From: Mycolicibacterium tusciae JS617
GTDB taxonomy: Bacteria > Actinomycetota > Actinomycetes > Mycobacteriales > Mycobacteriaceae
Length of the DNA: 64,000 bases
Reading direction: 5' to 3'
Assembly: GCF_000243415.2 (NCBI RefSeq)
Contig: NZ_KI912270.1
Span: 2,108,001-2,172,000 of the forward strand
Every line of letters begins with the position of its first letter. Within the stretch, counting starts at the first letter, position 1. The position numbers were made by a program, and so were the translations under genes. This document shows positions 15,907 to 24,382 of this stretch, piece by piece. Below the pieces are notes generated by a model. The model was not told the DNA's origin and did not search any database. It saw nothing but the letters and a program-made list of their open reading frames with translations.

Positions 15907-17366
15907 TGGCAGATCATCCCCTCAGTCGGCGCATCCGTGACGTTCTGGAGCTGCGGCCTGACGGGCCCGCGATCGAGTTCGACGGCGAATGGCTGACGTG
16001 GAGCGCCCTTGGCGCGCTGGCCCGCCATACCGAATCGCTCGATGTCACCGGGCGCCAGGTCGGAATCATGTTGCGGAACACTCCGGCTCACGTCGCATCC
16101 TTTCTCGGCGTCATCATGGGCGGCGGCACGGTCGTCGTCATCAACCCGTCCCGCGGCGACGACCGCATCAAGGCCGACATCGAGTCCCTTCGGCTGCCGT
16201 TGATCATCGGCACCCACATCGATCTGAGGACGTTGGTGACGCCGGCGGCACACACCACCACCGCGGCAATCGCCGGCCTCGCCGACGCGCCCGACGTGAG
16301 CTCGGTGGGCGAGCAGAGCCGCGACACGGGCCGTGCCGGAGTTGCGGTGCGGATGCTGACCAGCGGGACGACGGGTCCACCCAAGCGAGTTGACCTCACC
16401 TACGACATGCTGGCGCGCAGCGTGATCGGCACCGATTTCGACGTCGCGCCGTCACCGACCGAGCCGCGGCGGGGCGTCGCGATCGTCAACGCCCCGCTGG
16501 TGCACATCGGCGGCGTGTTCCGCGTCCTGCAATGTGTCTGCGAAGCACGGTCATTCGTCCTGCTGGACCGCTTCGAGCTCGGCCGTTGGGCCGACGCCGT
16601 GCGCAGACATCGGCCGCAGGCGGTGTCGCTTGTTCCCGCGGCCCTGCGCACGGTGCTGCATTCCGACCTGACTCGCGACGACCTTCAGAGCATCCGCGCC
16701 GTCACCTCGGGCACGGCTCCGCTTTCCGCCGCGGACGCCGACGCGTTCACCGAACAATTCGGAATCCCGGTCCTGACGTCATACGCCGCAACGGAGTTCG
16801 GTGGCGGCGTCGCAGGATGGTCGCTGCGTGACTACCAGAAATACTGGCACGCCAAGCGCGGCAGCGTGGGCAGGGCCACGCTCGGGGCGAAGCTGCGTGT
16901 GGTCGACGACAACGGCGCTCCCGTCGCCGACGACCAGCCGGGGCTGCTCGAGGTAAGGCCCGGTCAGCTCGGACCGATCGGGGATTGGATGCGAACCACC
17001 GATATCGCGCGTATCGACGCCGACGGATTTCTGTGGATCCTCGGCCGCGCCGACCAGGCGATCGTCCGCGGCGGCTTCAAGGTGATGCCCGACGATGTGT
17101 GCAGTGCGTTGGAGAGCCACCCGGCGGTGCAGGGTGCGGCGGTGGTGGGCCGACCCGATGAGCGACTGGGTGAGACGCCGGTGGCCATGGTCGAATTACG
17201 TGAGCCGGTCGACGTGGATATCTTGCTCGATTATTTGCGGAAGCGGTTGGCGCGGTATGAGATTCCCACCGCTATCGCGATCGTCGAGCAGATTCCCAGA
17301 ACACCGTCGGGCAAGGCTGACCTGACCGCCGTGCGCAACCACTTCGCCACCGTCGACCATGCCTGA
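15906..17366 (+). CDS. acyl-CoA synthetase (AMP-forming), FadD-type 1 of 3
   Basis: A 486-residue adenylate-forming ligase. The ATP-binding loop is RMLTSGTTGPPKRV (about residue 140), the A5 motif is YAATEFGGG, the hinge region is LGRADQAIVRGGFKVMPDDV and the adenylation lysine is in RTPSGKADL. The LTSGTTG loop ends in KRV rather than the usual KGV. It activates a carboxylic acid to the CoA thioester in two half-reactions. It begins within the previous stop and ends overlapping the next start by eight bases. Confidence 0.92.
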   Translation: MADHPLSRRIRDVLELRPDGPAIEFDGEWLTWSALGALARHTESLDVTGRQVGIMLRNTPAHVASFLGVIMGGGTVVVINPSRGDDRIKADIESLRLPLIIGTHIDLRTLVTPAAHTTTAAIAGLADAPDVSSVGEQSRDTGRAGVAVRMLTSGTTGPPKRVDLTYDMLARSVIGTDFDVAPSPTEPRRGVAIVNAPLVHIGGVFRVLQCVCEARSFVLLDRFELGRWADAVRRHRPQAVSLVPAALRTVLHSDLTRDDLQSIRAVTSGTAPLSAADADAFTEQFGIPVLTSYAATEFGGGVAGWSLRDYQKYWHAKRGSVGRATLGAKLRVVDDNGAPVADDQPGLLEVRPGQLGPIGDWMRTTDIARIDADGFLWILGRADQAIVRGGFKVMPDDVCSALESHPAVQGAAVVGRPDERLGETPVAMVELREPVDVDILLDYLRKRLARYEIPTAIAIVEQIPRTPSGKADLTAVRNHFATVDHA

Positions 17367-18870
17367 CATCACGGTCGCCGAAGTGCTGCGGGAACAAGTG
17401 CGGCTCCGCGGCGACCATCCGCTGTTGATATGCGACGACGACCGGCTCACCTACGCCGAGGCCCATCGACGCTCGACGAAGTTGGCATGCGGGCTGATCA
17501 CACTTGGCGCCGGTAAGGGCACTCACGTCGGAATGCTGTACCCGAACGGGCCGGACTTCATCGTGGCGATGCTGGCCGCGGCCCGCATCGGCGCAGTCGT
17601 GATTCCCTTCTCGACGTTCGCCACCGTCCCTGAACTCGCGACGCAGCTCGCCCACGCCGACGTCGAGATCCTGCTCGCCACTGCGTCCTACCGAGGCCAC
17701 GACTACCGCGAGAGAATGGCCCAGGTAGATCGGGCCGGTATTCCGCTGCTACGTCAAACCTTCTTCGATTCCGCGCCGCCGGTCGCCGTCGACTCGGAAC
17801 TGCTGGAGGCGATGGAGGACGACGTCGAGTCCTCCGACCCGCTGGCGATCGTGTACACGTCGGGTTCGACGAGCGCCCCGAAGGGCGTCATGCACACGCA
17901 CGCATCGTTGCTCGAGCACCAACGGGTGCTCAACGAGATCCGCGGACTCACGTCAGACGACAAGTTGTTCTGCAACTCTCCGTTCTTCTGGATCGGCGGC
18001 ATCGCGTTCTCGATACTCGCCTGCATGCTCGCCGGCGCCACGCTCGTCTGTTCCAACGCGGTCGACCCCTGCGACACCCTCGATCTGCTCGAGGCCGAAA
18101 AGCCAACCATCACCAACGGTTTCGTGGGCGGAATCGCTCATCTCGCCCGCCACCCCAGCCTGGCGCAGCGCGACCTGTCGTCTATGCGCCGCGGGAATCT
18201 GTACCCGATCATGGCGCCCGATGTGCGGCCCGCGGACCCCGAGCTGCGGCACACCATGCTCGGGATGACCGAGACCGGAAGCGTCATCACGATCAGCGAG
18301 GACGAATCCGACCAGCCCGAACATCGGCGTGGATCGTTCGGCCGGCCGGCACCGGGATTCGACACCAAGGTCGTCGACGACACCGGCGACCGCGTCGATG
18401 CCGGGCAGGTAGGCGAACTGTGCGTCCGCGGGCCATTTCTGATGCAGCGCTACTACAAGCGCAGCCGTGAAGAATGCTTCGACGCCGACGGCTGGTTCCA
18501 CACTGGCGACCTCGTCCGCACCGACGCCGATGGCTTCGTGTATTTCATCGGTCGTCGCGGCGCGATGATCAAGACCGCGGGCGCCAACGTCGCCCCTGCG
18601 GAGGTGGAGAAGGCCATCGCCAAGGTCACCGGCATGGTGGCGCACGTCGTGGGGCTGCCCGATGATGAGCGCGGACAGGTGGTGGCCGCCGTCATCGTGC
18701 TTCCGGAGGACACCGAACTCGACGAAGACGCACTGCGTGAATGCCTGAAGAGCGAGCTGTCGTCATACAAGATCCCGAGGCGCTTCGCCGCGGTGCCGGC
18801 CTCCGAGATTCCGGTGATGTCCAGCGGAAAGATCGACATGCCCCGTCTCACAAAGGTCTTCGATGCCTGA
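17359..18870 (+). CDS. acyl-CoA synthetase (AMP-forming), FadD-type 2 of 3
   Basis: A 503-residue adenylate-forming ligase. Motifs in order are YTSGSTSAPKGVMHTH (P-loop-like A3), LGMTETGSV (A5), WFHTGDLVRTDADGF (A7), GRRGAMIKTAGANVAPAEVE (A8) and MSSGKIDMPRL with the catalytic lysine (A10). It is a close relative of the next gene. ATG at 17359 overlaps the previous gene's stop in the eight-base string ATGCCTGA, so translation is coupled. The substrate acid is not identifiable. Confidence 0.93.
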   Translation: MPDITVAEVLREQVRLRGDHPLLICDDDRLTYAEAHRRSTKLACGLITLGAGKGTHVGMLYPNGPDFIVAMLAAARIGAVVIPFSTFATVPELATQLAHADVEILLATASYRGHDYRERMAQVDRAGIPLLRQTFFDSAPPVAVDSELLEAMEDDVESSDPLAIVYTSGSTSAPKGVMHTHASLLEHQRVLNEIRGLTSDDKLFCNSPFFWIGGIAFSILACMLAGATLVCSNAVDPCDTLDLLEAEKPTITNGFVGGIAHLARHPSLAQRDLSSMRRGNLYPIMAPDVRPADPELRHTMLGMTETGSVITISEDESDQPEHRRGSFGRPAPGFDTKVVDDTGDRVDAGQVGELCVRGPFLMQRYYKRSREECFDADGWFHTGDLVRTDADGFVYFIGRRGAMIKTAGANVAPAEVEKAIAKVTGMVAHVVGLPDDERGQVVAAVIVLPEDTELDEDALRECLKSELSSYKIPRRFAAVPASEIPVMSSGKIDMPRLTKVFDA

Positions 18871-20353
18871 TACGATCGACGGGCTGGTGCGACTTCGAGC
18901 GGCAAGCGACGCAAGCAAGCCGATGGTCATCGACCCCGATGCCCGGCTCACGTACGCCGAACTCGACACCACCAGCCGCGACCTCGCCGCCGCGTTCATC
19001 GCCACCGGCGTCGGCAAGGGCACGCGGGTGGGCCTGATCATGCCGAACTGTGCGCAGTGGGTACAGATCGCGATGGCGCTCACCCGCATCGGCGCGGTGC
19101 TGGTGCCGCTGAGCACCCTCCTGCAACCGCCGGAGCTCGCCGCTGCGCTGCGCACGGCCTCCGTCCAGTGCCTGATCACCGTGCAGGAATTCCGCGGCCA
19201 CCGATACCTCGACGACCTCGAGCCGTATCGGGTGGATCTCCCCGCGCTGCGCAAGGTGTGGACGGCCGACCGGCTCCCCCGCCCCACCGACAACACACCC
19301 GTTGATGCGGTCGCCGAAACCGTCACGCCCAGCGACACACTCGCGATTATGTTCACGTCGGGCAGCAGTGGCCCACCCAAAGGCGTCATCCACTCACACG
19401 GCAATGCGCTGGGTGCGGTTCGGTCTGGACTGGCCGCACGTTGTATCGGTCCAGACACCAGGCTGTACCTGCCGATGCCGTTCTTCTGGGTGGGCGGATT
19501 CGGCAGTGGTGTGCTATCAGCATTGCTGGCCGGCGCCACGCTGGTCACCGAGCAGATACCCAAACCTGAAACGACGCTACGCCTACTCGAACGCGAACAG
19601 GTCACCCTGTTCCGCGGCTGGCCGGATCAAGCCGACGCGCTGGCCCGCCAAACCGATTCTCTGGCAGCCGATCTATCATCGCTGCGACCCGGCAGCCTGG
19701 AAGCTCTGTTGCCCGCGGATCAGCGGGCCGAACCCGGGGCGCGCGCGAAACTGTTCGGGATGACCGAATCGTTCGGGCCATACTGCGGTTACCGGGCTGA
19801 CACCGACATGCCGCGATCAGCGTGGGGCAGCTGTGGAAAACCGTTCGACGGCATGGAGGTTCGCATCGCCGACCCCGACGACGGCACACCCGTCCCCCGC
19901 GGCAGCATCGGGATGATCCAGCTCCGCGGACCCCACGTGATGCGCGGCATCTGCCGCCGCAGCCACGACGAAGTCTTCACCGCCGACGGCTTCTACCCCA
20001 CCGGCGATCTCGGCCACCTCGACGACGACGGCTTCATGTTCTACCACGGTCGCTCCGATGACATGTTCAAGGTCAGCGGCGCCACCGTGTACCCGAGCGA
20101 GGTCGAGGATGCGCTGCGGACGATCGACGGTGTCGACGGTGCGTACGTCACGGAGGTCGCCGGAACCGTCGGCGCCCTCGTAATATCCGGGCTGGCCGTC
20201 AAAGACCTTCACGCCGCGGCGCGCCAGCGGCTGAGCGCTTTCAAGGTCCCAACGGTGTGGCTGGCGGTCGACTCCGACGATGCCGTCCCGCGCAAGGCGA
20301 CGGGCAAGGTCGATGTCCGCGCGCTGCGGGAAATATTACGCCAGGTTAGGTGA
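18863..20353 (+). CDS. acyl-CoA synthetase (AMP-forming), FadD-type 3 of 3
   Basis: A 496-residue adenylate-forming ligase. Motifs: MFTSGSSGPPKGVIHSH, FGMTESFGP, FYPTGDLGHLDDDGF, GRSDDMFKVSGATVYPSEVE and RKATGKVDVRAL with the catalytic lysine. It begins MPDTIDG, close to MPDITVA of the preceding gene, and the junction uses the same ATGCCTGA overlap. Three ligases in a row may serve successive acids of one pathway, for example a parent acid and chain-shortened intermediates; this is inference. Its 3' end overlaps the convergent GntR gene by eight bases. Confidence 0.93.
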   Translation: MPDTIDGLVRLRAASDASKPMVIDPDARLTYAELDTTSRDLAAAFIATGVGKGTRVGLIMPNCAQWVQIAMALTRIGAVLVPLSTLLQPPELAAALRTASVQCLITVQEFRGHRYLDDLEPYRVDLPALRKVWTADRLPRPTDNTPVDAVAETVTPSDTLAIMFTSGSSGPPKGVIHSHGNALGAVRSGLAARCIGPDTRLYLPMPFFWVGGFGSGVLSALLAGATLVTEQIPKPETTLRLLEREQVTLFRGWPDQADALARQTDSLAADLSSLRPGSLEALLPADQRAEPGARAKLFGMTESFGPYCGYRADTDMPRSAWGSCGKPFDGMEVRIADPDDGTPVPRGSIGMIQLRGPHVMRGICRRSHDEVFTADGFYPTGDLGHLDDDGFMFYHGRSDDMFKVSGATVYPSEVEDALRTIDGVDGAYVTEVAGTVGALVISGLAVKDLHAAARQRLSAFKVPTVWLAVDSDDAVPRKATGKVDVRALREILRQVR

Positions 20354-21023
20354 CTACGCCCCTAGACATGAGGTGCTCGATCAGCGGCTTTGCACCCGCT
20401 GCCAGATGCTCAGACATCGCTGTGCGAGCCAAGTTTTCGTCGTGCTTTTCCAACGCGGCCAACAGGCGACGGTGATGCTTGTTGGACTTCTCCGGCCAGC
20501 CGGCGATGATCGGGAACACCGACTCGGGTGCGTAGCGGGTAATCTGCGACATCAGCTGGGCGAGTTTGGGTGAATCTGAGGCGACGTTGATTGCGCGGTG
20601 GAACTCATGGTTGAGCCGCACCGCGCGTTCGTCGTCATCGGCGGCGTACGCCACTTCCAGCTCGGACTGGATCTGTTGTAGTTCCCGAAGTTGTTGGTCG
20701 CTGATGTTCGCCGCGGCGCGCGCGGCGAGCTCACCTCCGATGTAGGCCTGCACGTCGGACACGTCGGTCAGGTCGCGACCGGTCACGGGCAGGACCACGA
20801 AGCCACGGTGCGGCTGCTGGGCCAGCAGTCCCTCGGCCTTCAGTTCGAACAGTGCCTCACGTACCGGTGTGACGCTGATGCCGAGATCCACCGCGAGTTG
20901 ATCCAGCCGCACGTATGTGCCTGCGGCATAGGTGCCGTCGAAGATTCGCTTACGCACGATGCGCGCGACGTCTTCGGCCAGTTGCGTCCTGGCCAGGGCT
21001 TGCGGAATCTCGGGAACGGACAC
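20346..21023 (-). CDS. GntR-family regulator, FCD (FadR) subfamily
   Basis: A 225-residue regulator. The wHTH covers AEDVARIVRKRIFDGTYAAG, LDQLAVDLGISVTPVREALF and LKAEGLLAQQPHRGFVV, followed by an FCD domain (LNHEFHRAI, HHRRLLAALEKHD). GTG at 21023 lies three bases after the acyl-CoA dehydrogenase stop, so it is the last gene of the minus operon 24267-20346. It likely controls this operon and the divergent 24383 operon through the palindrome at 24321-24339; this is inferred from position. Confidence 0.9.
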   Translation of the reverse strand: MSVPEIPQALARTQLAEDVARIVRKRIFDGTYAAGTYVRLDQLAVDLGISVTPVREALFELKAEGLLAQQPHRGFVVLPVTGRDLTDVSDVQAYIGGELAARAAANISDQQLRELQQIQSELEVAYAADDDERAVRLNHEFHRAINVASDSPKLAQLMSQITRYAPESVFPIIAGWPEKSNKHHRRLLAALEKHDENLARTAMSEHLAAGAKPLIEHLMSRGVVT

Positions 21024-21026
21024 GGA

Positions 21027-22220
21027 TCAGATCCGATAGTCGGCGAGCAGACGCTTGCTGATGATGTTCTTCTGGATCTCGCTAGTCCCCTCGCCGATCA
21101 GCAGGAACGGGGCATCGCGCATCAACCGCTCGATCTCGTATTCCTTGGAATAGCCGTAGCCACCGTGAATCCGGAAGCTCTGCTGGGTGACCTCCGAACA
21201 GAACTCACTGGCAAGATATTTCGCCATCCCCGCCGCGACGTCGTTGCGTTCACCAGAGTCCTTCAGCCGGGCGGCGTTGACCATCATCAGATGTGCGGCT
21301 TCGACCTTGGTCGCCATCTCAGCCAACTGGAAGGCGATGGCCTGATGCTCTGCGATCGGCTTGCCGAACGTCTGGCGCTGCTGGGCGTAGCGCACCGCGA
21401 GCTCAAATGCACGGATCCCTACACCGCAGGCCCTGGCGGACACGTTGACACGACCCACCTCGATACCGTCCATCATCTGGAAGAACCCCTGACCGGGCGC
21501 TTCACCGAGGATGTCGCCCGCTTGCGCCACATACCCGTCGAAGATCAGTTCGGTGGTGTCGATCCCCTTATAGCCGAGCTTGTCGATCTTGCCCGGAATC
21601 GTCAGACCGGAGACTACTTCACCGAAGCCCGTTGGCTTTTCGACCAGAAACGCGGTCAGGTTTCGATACGGCTTCTCAGCACCTTCATCGGTACGCACCA
21701 GCGCGGCGACCAGCGTCGAGCTGCCACCGTTGGTCAGCCACATCTTCTGGCCGTCGATCGTGTACGTTCCGTCGTCGTTGCGCTTGCCCCTGGTACGGAT
21801 CGCGGCCACATCGGACCCCAGCTCGGGTTCGGACATCGAGAATGCGCCGCGCGTCTCGCCGGTCGCCATCCGCGGCAGGTAGTGCTGCTTCTGCGTATCG
21901 GTGCCGTGCTGGCGAATCATGTACGCGACGATGAAGTGGGTATTGATCACCCCGGAGACGCTCATCCAGCCGCGGGCGAGTTCCTCGACGCACAGCGCAT
22001 AGGTGAGCAGAGACTCCCCCAGGCCCCCGTACTCCTCGGGAATCATCAGACCGAACAGACCCATCTCCCGCATCTGGTCGACGATCGCCTGCGGATAGGT
22101 GTCCGCGTGCTCGAGTTCCTGGGCGGCGGGAATGATCTCCTTGTCGACGAATTGCCGTACGTTGGCCACGATTTCGGTCTGGAACTCCGTCAGGCCGAGC
22201 GTCTGCGCGAGCTTGGTCAT
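21027..22220 (-). CDS. acyl-CoA dehydrogenase (FadE-type)
   Basis: A 397-residue FAD enzyme. FSMSEPELGSDVAAIRT (FAD/substrate motif, about residue 130), GVDVRACGVG-like RACGVGIRAFELAV and the C-terminal LIGEGTSEIQKNII with the catalytic glutamate are all present. It introduces an alpha-beta double bond in an acyl-CoA, passing electrons to ETF. Its ATG at 22220 is the last rung of a three-unit 32-bp repeat that links it to the upstream thiolase. The N-terminal MTKLAQ resembles the repeat-encoded MTKREA. Confidence 0.93.
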   Translation of the reverse strand: MTKLAQTLGLTEFQTEIVANVRQFVDKEIIPAAQELEHADTYPQAIVDQMREMGLFGLMIPEEYGGLGESLLTYALCVEELARGWMSVSGVINTHFIVAYMIRQHGTDTQKQHYLPRMATGETRGAFSMSEPELGSDVAAIRTRGKRNDDGTYTIDGQKMWLTNGGSSTLVAALVRTDEGAEKPYRNLTAFLVEKPTGFGEVVSGLTIPGKIDKLGYKGIDTTELIFDGYVAQAGDILGEAPGQGFFQMMDGIEVGRVNVSARACGVGIRAFELAVRYAQQRQTFGKPIAEHQAIAFQLAEMATKVEAAHLMMVNAARLKDSGERNDVAAGMAKYLASEFCSEVTQQSFRIHGGYGYSKEYEIERLMRDAPFLLIGEGTSEIQKNIISKRLLADYRI

Positions 22221-22310
22221 ACGCGATCCCGCTTCGCTTCTCGCTTGGTCATGCGCGATCCCGCTTCGCTTCTCGCTTGGTCATGCGCGATCCCGCCTCG
22301 CTTCTCGCTT
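22215..22310 (-). repeat. three tandem 32-bp units forming a ladder of ATGA-coupled mini-ORFs
   Basis: Three 32-bp units (22215-22246, 22247-22278, 22279-22310) lie between thiolase stop and dehydrogenase start. Each contains ATGACC on the minus strand, and because 32 is not a multiple of three each ATG opens an 11-codon ORF that ends in a TGA overlapping the next ATG. The ORFs are 22281-22316 ([11 protein letters not shown]), 22249-22284 (MTKREAKRDRA) and 22217-22252 (MTKREAKRDRV). The first ATG overlaps the thiolase TGA, and the last TGA overlaps the dehydrogenase ATG. Confidence 0.9.
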
Positions 22311-22312
22311 GG

Positions 22313-23530
22313 TCATCTGCCCACCCTCTCGAAAACTGCGGCCAGACCCTGTCCGCCGCCGATACACATCGTTTCCAACCCGTACCGAGCTCCGCGGCGG
22401 TTCAACTCGCGCGCGAGGGTCGCGAGCATCCGTCCGCCGGTGGCACCGACGGGATGGCCCAGCGAGATTCCCGAACCGTGCACGTTGGTCCGGTCGTGGT
22501 CGGCCGCGCTGAACTCCCACGCCCGCATCACCGCGAGCGCCTGCGCGGCGAACGCCTCGTTGAGTTCGATCAGGTCAATGTCATCCAGCGACAGCCCTGC
22601 CTTGACGAGCGCAGCTTCGGTCGCAGGCACCGGCCCGATGCCCATGACGTTGGGCGCCACACCCGCAGAACCCCAGGAGACCAACCGGACCAGCGGTGTC
22701 AGACCGAGTTCGTCGGCCTTCTCGGCGGTGGTGACGATGCACATGGATGCGGCGTCGTTCTGCCCGCTGGCATTGCCTGCCGTGACGGTCGCGTCGGGAT
22801 CGCTCTTCAGCAGAACAGGTTTCAGCTTGGCGAGTGACTCCAATGTGGTGTCGGCACGCGGATGTTCGTCGGTGTCGATCAGTTCCTCACCCTGGCGGGT
22901 GCTGACGGTCACGGGAATGATCTCCTCGGCGAGAACGCCGTCCTTCTGCGCGGCAACGGCCCGCTGATGCGACGTCACCGCCAACTCGTCCTGCTCCTGC
23001 CTGGAGATCGCGTAGCGCTTGCGCAGGTTTTCGGCCGTCTCGAGCATTCCACCGGGCACCGGGTAGTGCTGCCCGCCCGCGGTGGTGCGTCCACGCGCCA
23101 GTGCGTCGTGCACCTGGACGCCGGATCGGGCTCCACCCCAACGCATATCCGTCGAATAGAAGGTCACGTTGCTCATGCTCTCGGCACCGCCCGCGACGAC
23201 GAGATCGTTGTCGCCGTTGGCAACCTGCAGGCAGGCCTGGATCACGGCCTGTAGACCCGAGCCACACCGACGGTCGACCTGCATACCAGGCACGGTCACC
23301 GGAAGGCCGGCGTCGAGCGCGACGACGCGACCGATCGCCGGTGCCTCACTACTCGGATAACAGTGCCCGAGAATGACGTCTTGCACTGCGGCAGGCTCGA
23401 TCCCGGTACGTTCGAGCAGCCCGGTGAGCGCCGCGACACCCAGGTCCACCGCAGTCAGCGACTTGAACATGCCGCCATAGCGACCGATCGGGGTGCGCAC
23501 GGGTTCACAGATGACGGCCTCGCGACTCAT
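22313..23530 (-). CDS. thiolase (acetyl-CoA acetyltransferase, FadA-type)
   Basis: A 405-residue thiolase. Catalytic elements: [11 protein letters not shown] (nucleophile Cys near residue 90), [24 protein letters not shown] (His) and [11 protein letters not shown] (Cys). ATG at 23530 overlaps the SDR stop by ATGA; the much longer open frame upstream of it lies within the SDR gene and was rejected. It completes a beta-oxidation set with the SDR (3-hydroxyacyl-CoA dehydrogenase role) and acyl-CoA dehydrogenase of the same operon. Confidence 0.93.
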   Translation of the reverse strand: MSREAVICEPVRTPIGRYGGMFKSLTAVDLGVAALTGLLERTGIEPAAVQDVILGHCYPSSEAPAIGRVVALDAGLPVTVPGMQVDRRCGSGLQAVIQACLQVANGDNDLVVAGGAESMSNVTFYSTDMRWGGARSGVQVHDALARGRTTAGGQHYPVPGGMLETAENLRKRYAISRQEQDELAVTSHQRAVAAQKDGVLAEEIIPVTVSTRQGEELIDTDEHPRADTTLESLAKLKPVLLKSDPDATVTAGNASGQNDAASMCIVTTAEKADELGLTPLVRLVSWGSAGVAPNVMGIGPVPATEAALVKAGLSLDDIDLIELNEAFAAQALAVMRAWEFSAADHDRTNVHGSGISLGHPVGATGGRMLATLARELNRRGARYGLETMCIGGGQGLAAVFERVGR

Positions 23531-24267
23531 ACGTGTCGACCTCCGGTGACTTCGAGGACAGTGCCGGTCATGTACGACGACAGGTCGCTGGCAAGGAACA
23601 ACGCGACCTTGGCCACCTCGGCCGGTTCGCCGGCGCGGCCCATCGGCACCTCCGCCAGCTTCTGATCCCAAATATGTTGGGGCATAGCCTCAGTCATTGC
23701 GGATCTGATCAGTCCAGGCTGGATCGCATTGACCCGAACACCGAGATGGGCGAGTTCTTTGGCCGCAGCCTTCGTCATCCCGACGATGCCTGCCTTGGCG
23801 GCCGAATAGTTGGTCTGGCCGATCAAGCCGACCTTCCCCGAGATCGACGACATGTTGACGATCGCTCCGCGCTGGTTTTCGCGCATGATCGCGGCCGCGG
23901 CCTTGGTGCCATTCCACGTCCCCTTCAGATGCACGGCGATGACCTGGTCGAATTGCTCCTCGGTCATCTTGCGAAGCGTCGCGTCGCGAGTGATGCCGGC
24001 GTTGTTGACCATGATGTCGAGACCGGCGAACCGTTCTACGGCGGCGGCGACGAGTGCGTCGACCTCATCGGACTTCGTCACGTCGCAGCGGACGGCGAGC
24101 GCCACCTGCTCGCCGCCGAGTTGCTTGGCCGCGGCGTCCGTCGCTCCGAGGTCGAGGTCGCCGAGCACAACACGCGCACCCTCGGCGATGAACTGCTCCG
24201 CGATCGCGTACCCGAGGCCCTGCGCGCCTCCGGTGACGACAGCGGTCTGACCGGTCAGCAATGACAC
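23527..24267 (-). CDS. SDR dehydrogenase, FabG-like
   Basis: A 246-residue [22 protein letters not shown] is the cofactor motif, [16 protein letters not shown] the NNAG motif, [19 protein letters not shown] the Ser-Tyr-Lys triad and [13 protein letters not shown] the substrate-loop start. [14 protein letters not shown] is typical of FabG/3-hydroxyacyl reductases. GTG at 24267 follows AAGAGGGG by seven bases and was chosen over an upstream start at 24318. As first gene of the minus operon it probably acts as 3-hydroxyacyl-CoA dehydrogenase ahead of the thiolase. Confidence 0.9.
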   Translation of the reverse strand: MSLLTGQTAVVTGGAQGLGYAIAEQFIAEGARVVLGDLDLGATDAAAKQLGGEQVALAVRCDVTKSDEVDALVAAAVERFAGLDIMVNNAGITRDATLRKMTEEQFDQVIAVHLKGTWNGTKAAAAIMRENQRGAIVNMSSISGKVGLIGQTNYSAAKAGIVGMTKAAAKELAHLGVRVNAIQPGLIRSAMTEAMPQHIWDQKLAEVPMGRAGEPAEVAKVALFLASDLSSYMTGTVLEVTGGRHV

Positions 24268-24320
24268 CTGATCACCCCTCTTGGCTGGTCGGAGCCCAGT
24301 AGGGGCCACGTCAGACACAC

Positions 24321-24339
24321 ATCATATTTCATATATGAT
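24321..24339. promoter_or_regulatory. 19-bp palindromic operator in divergent promoter
   Basis: ATCATATTTCATATATGAT has perfect 7-bp arms (ATCATAT / ATATGAT) and a five-base spacer. It is markedly AT-rich against its surroundings and lies between the divergent SDR (start 24267) and acyl-CoA dehydrogenase (start 24383). The GntR regulator at 20346-21023 is a candidate binder. Confidence 0.6.
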
Positions 24340-24382
24340 TTCTCAGTCCATGGGCCCACTCGCCGGAGAGGAGCGTCCCCCG

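Noticed and set aside
20691..22967. 758-codon plus-strand frame
   Set aside because: It is antisense to the GntR, dehydrogenase and thiolase genes, all strongly supported; long antisense frames are expected in high-GC DNA.
23531..23671. Upstream extension of the second thiolase
   Set aside because: Arginine-rich shadow of the SDR gene; ATG 23530 overlaps the SDR stop in the usual ATGA way.
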